12,204 nt of DNA. Source: Bacteroidales bacterium (GTDB lineage: Bacteria > Bacteroidota > Bacteroidia > Bacteroidales > UBA7960). A program made the translations under genes and the position numbers. The stretch spans positions 1 to 12,204 of the forward strand of contig SKTQ01000054.1 of NCBI GenBank assembly GCA_007122505.1, given 5' to 3'. The notes below the pieces were generated by a model. The model was given only the letters and a program-made list of their open reading frames with translations. It had not been told where the DNA came from and did not search any database. This document shows positions 8,197 through 12,204 of the stretch, piece after piece (the first letter of the stretch is position 1; the number at the start of each line of letters is the position of its first letter).

Positions 8197-8209
8197 AAAA
8201 ACAAATCCG

Positions 8210-8242
8210 CAAAGCTAAAAGGAAAATTTTAATAATAGCAAA
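8210..8242 (-). promoter_or_regulatory. Promoter of panC
   Basis: On the minus strand, TTTG (8242-8239), a 21-base spacer and TAGCTTTG (8217-8210) match both elements of the Bacteroidota housekeeping promoter (TTTG, 19-21 bases, TAnnTTTG). Transcription would begin near 8204, giving a leader of about 63 bases before the ATG at 8140. Confidence 0.6.
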
Positions 8243-8258
8243 AAAAAGCGTAATTTTG
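8228..8258 (+). promoter_or_regulatory. Promoter of the glycogen-synthase-like gene
   Basis: TTTA (8228-8231), a 19-base spacer and TAATTTTG (8251-8258) match the Bacteroidota promoter, with one mismatch in the -33 element. The predicted start near 8265 leaves a leader of about 34 bases. Its spacer contains the -33 element of the divergent panC promoter, so the two overlap physically. Confidence 0.55.
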
Positions 8259-8298
8259 CATATTATTTTTTATCGTTCTTTAACCAGTGAATTATTTT

Positions 8299-9126
8299 AT
8301 GGAAAAGCCAAAAGTTCTTTTCGTTCAACAGGAAATTACACCTTATCTAAAAGAAACACACATGGGGCACATTGGAAGATATCTGCCCCAGGGTATACAG
8401 GAAAGAAAAAAAGAAATCCGTACATTCATGCCCCGATACGGATGTATAAATGAACGCCGCAACCAGCTGCACGAAGTCATTCGCTTGTCAGGGATGAATC
8501 TGGTCATTGATAATACAGACCACCCCCTTATCATCAAAGTGGCATCCATTCAATCAGCCAGAATGCAGATTTACTTCATCGACAACGAGGACTTTTTTCA
8601 AAGGAAATTTACACTTACCAATAAGTCCGGAGAATATTTTGATGACAACGACGAACGGGCCATATTCTTTACACGCGGCGTTATTGAAACGGTGAAAAAG
8701 TTGGGATGGGCTCCCAGTCTCGTACACTGCAACGGATGGTTCACAAGCCTGATGCCATTTTATCTCAGAGAAGTACTCAAAGATAACCCCATGTTTTCCG
8801 ACACAAAAATCATTTACTCTCTTTATAACGATCAATTTCCCGGCCAGCTCAATAAGGATATGGCTAAAAAAATGAAAACCAAGGGGCTCAGTAATGGCGT
8901 ACTGGAACAATATGCCGACCCAAGCTATGTGAACATCAGCAAAGTGGCCATAGATTATTCCGACGGTTTGATTTTTGGCGACCGGGAAATCAATCCGGAG
9001 CTTGAAAAATATGCCAGGGAAAGCGGCAAACCCATCCTGGAATTTCATGACAGGGATACCTATATTGATGCCTATAATCAGTTTTATGATGAAATATTGG
9101 TCACTGAATCGGTCATGGAGCAATAA
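8299..9126 (+). CDS. Glycogen/starch synthase N-domain-like protein (GT5-related), probably degenerate
   Basis: 275 residues from the ATG at 8299; an in-frame GTG at 8287 is possible but less likely. The N-terminal strand and E12..P15..K18 resemble the start of GT5 glycogen synthases, but the KTGGL nucleotide-sugar loop is replaced by KETHMG (18-23). The usual HxHDW motif reads HCNGW (143-147). The protein ends after a single Rossmann-like domain, so the C-terminal GT-B half that completes the active site of a real synthase (about 480 residues) is missing. Single-domain relatives near panC are, as far as I know, common in Bacteroidota and usually annotated glycogen synthase. I infer a non-catalytic binding or regulatory protein, or an enzyme with another partner. 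It is divergent from panC and lies 68 bases before the DUF4270 gene. No signal peptide is seen; it should be cytoplasmic. Confidence 0.75.
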   Translation: MEKPKVLFVQQEITPYLKETHMGHIGRYLPQGIQERKKEIRTFMPRYGCINERRNQLHEVIRLSGMNLVIDNTDHPLIIKVASIQSARMQIYFIDNEDFFQRKFTLTNKSGEYFDDNDERAIFFTRGVIETVKKLGWAPSLVHCNGWFTSLMPFYLREVLKDNPMFSDTKIIYSLYNDQFPGQLNKDMAKKMKTKGLSNGVLEQYADPSYVNISKVAIDYSDGLIFGDREINPELEKYARESGKPILEFHDRDTYIDAYNQFYDEILVTESVMEQ

Positions 9127-9133
9127 TATTACG

Positions 9134-9141
9134 TAAATTTG
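9134..9141 (+). promoter_or_regulatory. Possible -7 box for the DUF4270-glmS unit
   Basis: TAAATTTG is a full match to TAnnTTTG and lies just after the stop of the preceding gene, about 54 bases before the TTG start of the DUF4270 gene. No TTTG is seen at -33. It overlaps the 8-base palindrome TTACGTAA (9129-9136), which might be an operator. Confidence 0.35.
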
Positions 9142-9194
9142 CGTCCATATAACGCCAATCTGGTGTTCTATTTGCTCATAAAAAATAATATGCC

Positions 9195-10559
9195 TTGAAA
9201 ACACTCATAAACCCCCGTATTTACGGGGTTTTTTACGCCTTACTCAAGCGTGTCCCGCTCTTAGTCTTTGCAGGTATAATCATTCATGCGTGTTCTGACA
9301 TGGATGAAATCGGCCTCGACTTGATTGATACCCGGGCTCAAATGCATTCGCTCGATACTCTGACCATCAAAGCCATGACCATCCCCGGCGACAGCATCGC
9401 TATGAACCTCGGGTCAAACAACATCCTCGGTATCATAAATGACCCGGTGTTTGGGAAAACCCGTGCCAGCATATATACCGAAACACGCCTTTTTGAGAAT
9501 AATCTCTACCTGGGTGATGACCCGGTGCTCGACTCCATACACCTGGTATTATTATATGCCGGTGACTATTACGGTGACCTGGAAACATTTCAATACCTGG
9601 AAGTATATGAACTGGCAGAAAACATCCCCGATGTTGACTCCCTGTTCTCAAATATCGAAGTACCCCACCATCCTCGTATAATTACCCGTGCCAGAAGTGG
9701 ATTCTATTTTCAACCGGCACCCTCCGACAGTATTATGGTCGACAGCATCATGAGACCACCGCAAATCAGAATACCGCTGTCAGATGCATTCGGGCAAAAG
9801 TTTATCGATGCCAACGGCACCGAAACCTTTGAAAATGTCCCCAAATACCTGGAAACTTTCAAAGGGCTGCTCATTAAACCCAATGAAAATGTAAATGGAA
9901 AGGGCGCCATGTATTCCATCAATATGCTCTCCACCGTTACATCCATAGAACTTTTCTACCATACCGTTGAAGAAGATAGTGTCATTACTCATATGAGGCG
10001 ATTCCCAATCAATGAATTTGCCCAAAGGTCCACCCGTATTGAGCATTTTGGGTATGAGGATGCCAATCCTGTGCTACGCGAACAGATTCTGAACGAAAAT
10101 CAAGCCATGGCCGACAGCCTGCTTTTTAGCCAATCGCTGGGAATGCTGCGCATAAATATCGACATCCCTTTTGTGGATGAACTGACAGATATCCCGCGAC
10201 TGCTCATCAACCAGGCAAAGTTGGTAATTCCTGTTCCTGATGAATATGTAACAGAGGCATTGGCTCCAACCCAAAACCTTATTCTTCTTCGAATTGGTGA
10301 AGAAGGTGACCTGAATCTGTTGGATGACTACCTGGTGGGAAGTGCCTATTTTGGCGGCAGATTCGATAAAGACAACATGCAATACACATTTAATATTTCA
10401 AAATACTTTCAGCAACTGCTCGATGGTACATACCCCAATGACGGACTGGCACTCGTAACACAGAACATTACAAGAGACATGAGTCGTGTTGTTCTGAATG
10501 GCCCCGGGAACCAGGAAAACCCAATGCGCCTGGTCCTTTTTTATTCAGTATTTGACTAA
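9195..10559 (+). CDS. DUF4270 family lipoprotein, probably surface-exposed
   Basis: 454 residues. The N-terminus is a lipoprotein signal: basic residues (KR at 18-19), a hydrophobic core and lipobox HAC with Cys33, followed by SDMDE. That acidic run resembles the lipoprotein export signal of Bacteroidota (SDDxE/SDDDD types), pointing to the outer surface. The start must be the TTG at 9195: the frame is closed by a TAA at 9186-9188, and the first ATG after it lies beyond the lipobox. The mature part has the size and Asp-rich, beta-rich look of DUF4270, a Bacteroidota family without a defined function; no catalytic motif is visible. It ends in LVLFYSVFD, as I would expect for the family. It lies 14 bases before glmS, so the two are probably co-transcribed. 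A terminator-like hairpin sits within its first codons. Confidence 0.85.
   Translation: MKTLINPRIYGVFYALLKRVPLLVFAGIIIHACSDMDEIGLDLIDTRAQMHSLDTLTIKAMTIPGDSIAMNLGSNNILGIINDPVFGKTRASIYTETRLFENNLYLGDDPVLDSIHLVLLYAGDYYGDLETFQYLEVYELAENIPDVDSLFSNIEVPHHPRIITRARSGFYFQPAPSDSIMVDSIMRPPQIRIPLSDAFGQKFIDANGTETFENVPKYLETFKGLLIKPNENVNGKGAMYSINMLSTVTSIELFYHTVEEDSVITHMRRFPINEFAQRSTRIEHFGYEDANPVLREQILNENQAMADSLLFSQSLGMLRINIDIPFVDELTDIPRLLINQAKLVIPVPDEYVTEALAPTQNLILLRIGEEGDLNLLDDYLVGSAYFGGRFDKDNMQYTFNISKYFQQLLDGTYPNDGLALVTQNITRDMSRVVLNGPGNQENPMRLVLFYSVFD
9209..9234 (+). terminator. Terminator-like hairpin within the first codons of the DUF4270 gene
   Basis: AAACCCCCGT, loop ATTT, ACGGGG and TTTTTT form a GC-rich stem (one bulged C) whose A/T flank continues into six T, the classic shape of an intrinsic terminator. 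It follows the glycogen-synthase-like gene by about 80 bases and covers codons 5-14 of the DUF4270 gene as called. It may end the upstream transcript, act as an attenuator, or mean that DUF4270 translation starts in an unexpected way. Confidence 0.55.
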
Positions 10560-10573
10560 TAGAGTTGAAGTTT

Positions 10574-12204
10574 ATGTGCGGAATCGTTGGATATATCGGA
10601 CCACGGAAAGCGTATCCCATCCTCATAAAAGGCCTGTATCGTCTTGAATATCGCGGTTATGACAGCGCTGGAGTAGCCCTCCTCAATGAAACGTTAAACC
10701 TGTATAAAACCAATGGCAAAGTAACCGACCTGGAAAAACTGGTCAATGGCCAACATGTTTCAGGAAGTATCGGCATAGCGCACACCAGATGGGCAACCCA
10801 CGGTGAACCAAACCAGGTGAATGCCCACCCCCACCAAAGCCCATCCAAAAAGCTGGCAATCATACATAATGGAATCATCGAAAACTATGCAGCACTTAAA
10901 AAAGAGTTGCTGAACCGTGGTTATGTGTTTGCCAGCCAAACAGATACAGAAGTACTCATCCACCTCATAGAAGATATCCAGAATAACGAAAATGTAGAAC
11001 TGGAAGAAGCAGTAAGAATTGCGCTGAACCAGGTTGTTGGTGCCTATGCTATCGTTGTGATATCAGAAGAACACCCCGACCGGCTTATTGTGGCCAAGAA
11101 AGGCAGTCCCATTGTTATCGGTATAGGACATAATGAATACTTTATCGCTTCCGATCCCTCTCCCATTGTGGAGTATACCAAAAATGTCATTTATCTGGAA
11201 GATGAAGAAATGGCCGTTGTTCCGCTCAACGGGAAACTGAGCGTTAAAACAATCAAAAACCAGGAAAAAACACCCTATGTCCACCACCTGGAAATGCAAC
11301 TGTCTTCCATCGAAAAAAGCGGGTTCCCCCACTTTATGCTTAAGGAAATCTATGAGCAGCCGCGAAGCATTAAAGACAGTATGCGTGGTCGGCTGCATTC
11401 CGGCAAAGGAATCATATCCCTGGGAGGAATCATTGATTACGAACAAAAACTGATAAATGCCCAGCGCATCATCATTGTTGCATGTGGCACATCATGGCAT
11501 GCAGGTCTTGTAGGGGAATATCTTTTCGAAGACCTTGCACGTATTCCCGTTGAAGTAGAATATGCATCAGAGTTTCGGTACAGAAACCCCGTTATCGATG
11601 AAAAAGATGTTGTGATCGCCATAAGCCAGTCGGGAGAAACCGCTGATACCCTTGCAGCCGTTCAACTGGCAAAGGCAAAAGGAGCAACCATCCTCGGTAT
11701 CTGTAATGTAGTTGGTTCATCCATCGCACGTATCACCGATGCAGGTTCCTATACCCACGCGGGACCCGAAATCGGCGTGGCATCTACAAAAGCCTTTACG
11801 GCACAGGTTACGATCTTAAGCCTGATGGCCCTCGCTGTCGCCGGCAAAAAAGGAAGCATTTCCAAAACAAGGTTTTACCAATTGCTGAGAGAATTGGAAA
11901 CAATCCCCGAAAAAGTGGAGAAAACTTTGCAGGTAAATGATCTTATCTTCGAAATATCCAACATTTTTCAAAACGCCAGAAACTTCCTTTATCTCGGCCG
12001 TGGATACAATTTCCCGGTAGCCCTCGAAGGCGCCCTTAAGCTTAAAGAAATTTCTTATATCCACGCAGAAGGCTATCCGGCAGCTGAAATGAAACATGGA
12101 CCCATTGCGCTTATCGACGAAGAAATGCCCGTTGTGGTGATCGCCACAAAAAAAGGAAGCTATGAAAAAGTGATCAGCAACATACAGGAAGTCAAGGCAA
12201 GAAA
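10574..12204 (+). CDS. glmS: Glutamine--fructose-6-phosphate aminotransferase (isomerizing), C-terminus missing (partial)
   Basis: 543 codons from the ATG at 10574 to the right edge; full-length enzymes have about 610 residues, so roughly the last 70 are missing, including the C-terminal lysine of the active site. Cys2 is the N-terminal nucleophile of the glutaminase domain once Met is removed. RGYDSAG (27-33), HTRWATHGEP (70-79) and HNGIIEN (98-104) complete that half. Two SIS domains follow: SQSGETADT (351-359) binds the sugar phosphate, and EGALKLKEISYIHAEGYPAAEMKHGP (485 onward, given here by its conserved Lys489, Glu492 and His508) holds the isomerase residues matching E. coli Lys485, Glu488 and His504. 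It makes glucosamine-6-phosphate from fructose-6-phosphate and glutamine, the first step to UDP-GlcNAc for peptidoglycan and LPS. It starts 14 bases after the DUF4270 stop. No glmS ribozyme is possible in so short a gap. Confidence 0.97.
   Translation, partial: MCGIVGYIGPRKAYPILIKGLYRLEYRGYDSAGVALLNETLNLYKTNGKVTDLEKLVNGQHVSGSIGIAHTRWATHGEPNQVNAHPHQSPSKKLAIIHNGIIENYAALKKELLNRGYVFASQTDTEVLIHLIEDIQNNENVELEEAVRIALNQVVGAYAIVVISEEHPDRLIVAKKGSPIVIGIGHNEYFIASDPSPIVEYTKNVIYLEDEEMAVVPLNGKLSVKTIKNQEKTPYVHHLEMQLSSIEKSGFPHFMLKEIYEQPRSIKDSMRGRLHSGKGIISLGGIIDYEQKLINAQRIIIVACGTSWHAGLVGEYLFEDLARIPVEVEYASEFRYRNPVIDEKDVVIAISQSGETADTLAAVQLAKAKGATILGICNVVGSSIARITDAGSYTHAGPEIGVASTKAFTAQVTILSLMALAVAGKKGSISKTRFYQLLRELETIPEKVEKTLQVNDLIFEISNIFQNARNFLYLGRGYNFPVALEGALKLKEISYIHAEGYPAAEMKHGPIALIDEEMPVVVIATKKGSYEKVISNIQEVKAR

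Noticed and set aside
8141..8212. N-terminal extension of panC by 24 residues
   Set aside because: The extra residues do not fit PanC, and the stretch overlaps the predicted promoter and transcription start.
7890..8453. 187-codon plus-strand frame crossing the panC/glycogen-synthase-like junction
   Set aside because: It spans antisense panC, the promoter region and the wrong frame of the next gene, with no domain.
8554..9204. 216-codon minus-strand frame
   Set aside because: It is antisense to the glycogen-synthase-like gene, which has a promoter and recognisable motifs; no family resemblance was seen in the opposing frame.
10560..10573. glmS ribozyme or leader riboswitch upstream of glmS
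   Set aside because: Only 14 bases separate the DUF4270 stop from the glmS start, and the ribozyme is known from Gram-positive bacteria.

Overview
The window reads as chromosomal DNA of a Bacteroidota bacterium, probably of a Bacteroidales/Marinilabiliales type. The evidence is a gingipain-type C25 protease, a DUF4270 lipoprotein with an acidic stretch after the lipobox, a glycogen-synthase-like single-domain protein next to panC, the near absence of Shine-Dalgarno sequences, and several octamers matching the Bacteroidota -7 consensus TAnnTTTG. No rRNA, tRNA, CRISPR array, insertion sequence or phage gene was found. Base composition looks even throughout.

Layout. Positions 1-3201 (minus strand) hold a large secreted C25 cysteine peptidase whose C-terminus runs off the left edge. 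After a 323-base gap comes a minus-strand run of five genes, in transcription order panC (7295-8140), panD (6899-7243), a YbhN/UPF0104-type membrane protein (5879-6889), rfaE2 (5268-5798) and an S41 C-terminal processing protease (3525-5207). Diverging from panC across a 158-base promoter region is a plus-strand run: a degenerate glycogen-synthase N-domain protein (8299-9126), a DUF4270 lipoprotein (9195-10559) and glmS (10574 to the right edge, truncated).

How the genes fit together. PanC and PanD supply the beta-alanine and pantothenate steps towards coenzyme A. RfaE2 makes ADP-heptose for surface polysaccharide, GlmS makes glucosamine-6-phosphate for peptidoglycan and LPS, and the membrane protein, CTP protease, DUF4270 lipoprotein and C25 protease all act in or beyond the envelope. 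The region therefore mixes CoA precursor supply with envelope building. It is mostly a housekeeping neighbourhood; I saw no defence or mobile system.

The points most worth a second look are: the glycogen-synthase-like protein, which has lost the nucleotide-sugar loop and the HxHDW-type motif; an intrinsic-terminator-like hairpin lying inside the first codons of the DUF4270 gene, which also seems to need a TTG start; overlapping divergent promoters between panC and the glycogen-synthase-like gene, with a C7 tract and GC hairpin in the panC leader; and a C25 protease whose Glu/His/Cys residues can be placed by comparison with RgpB.
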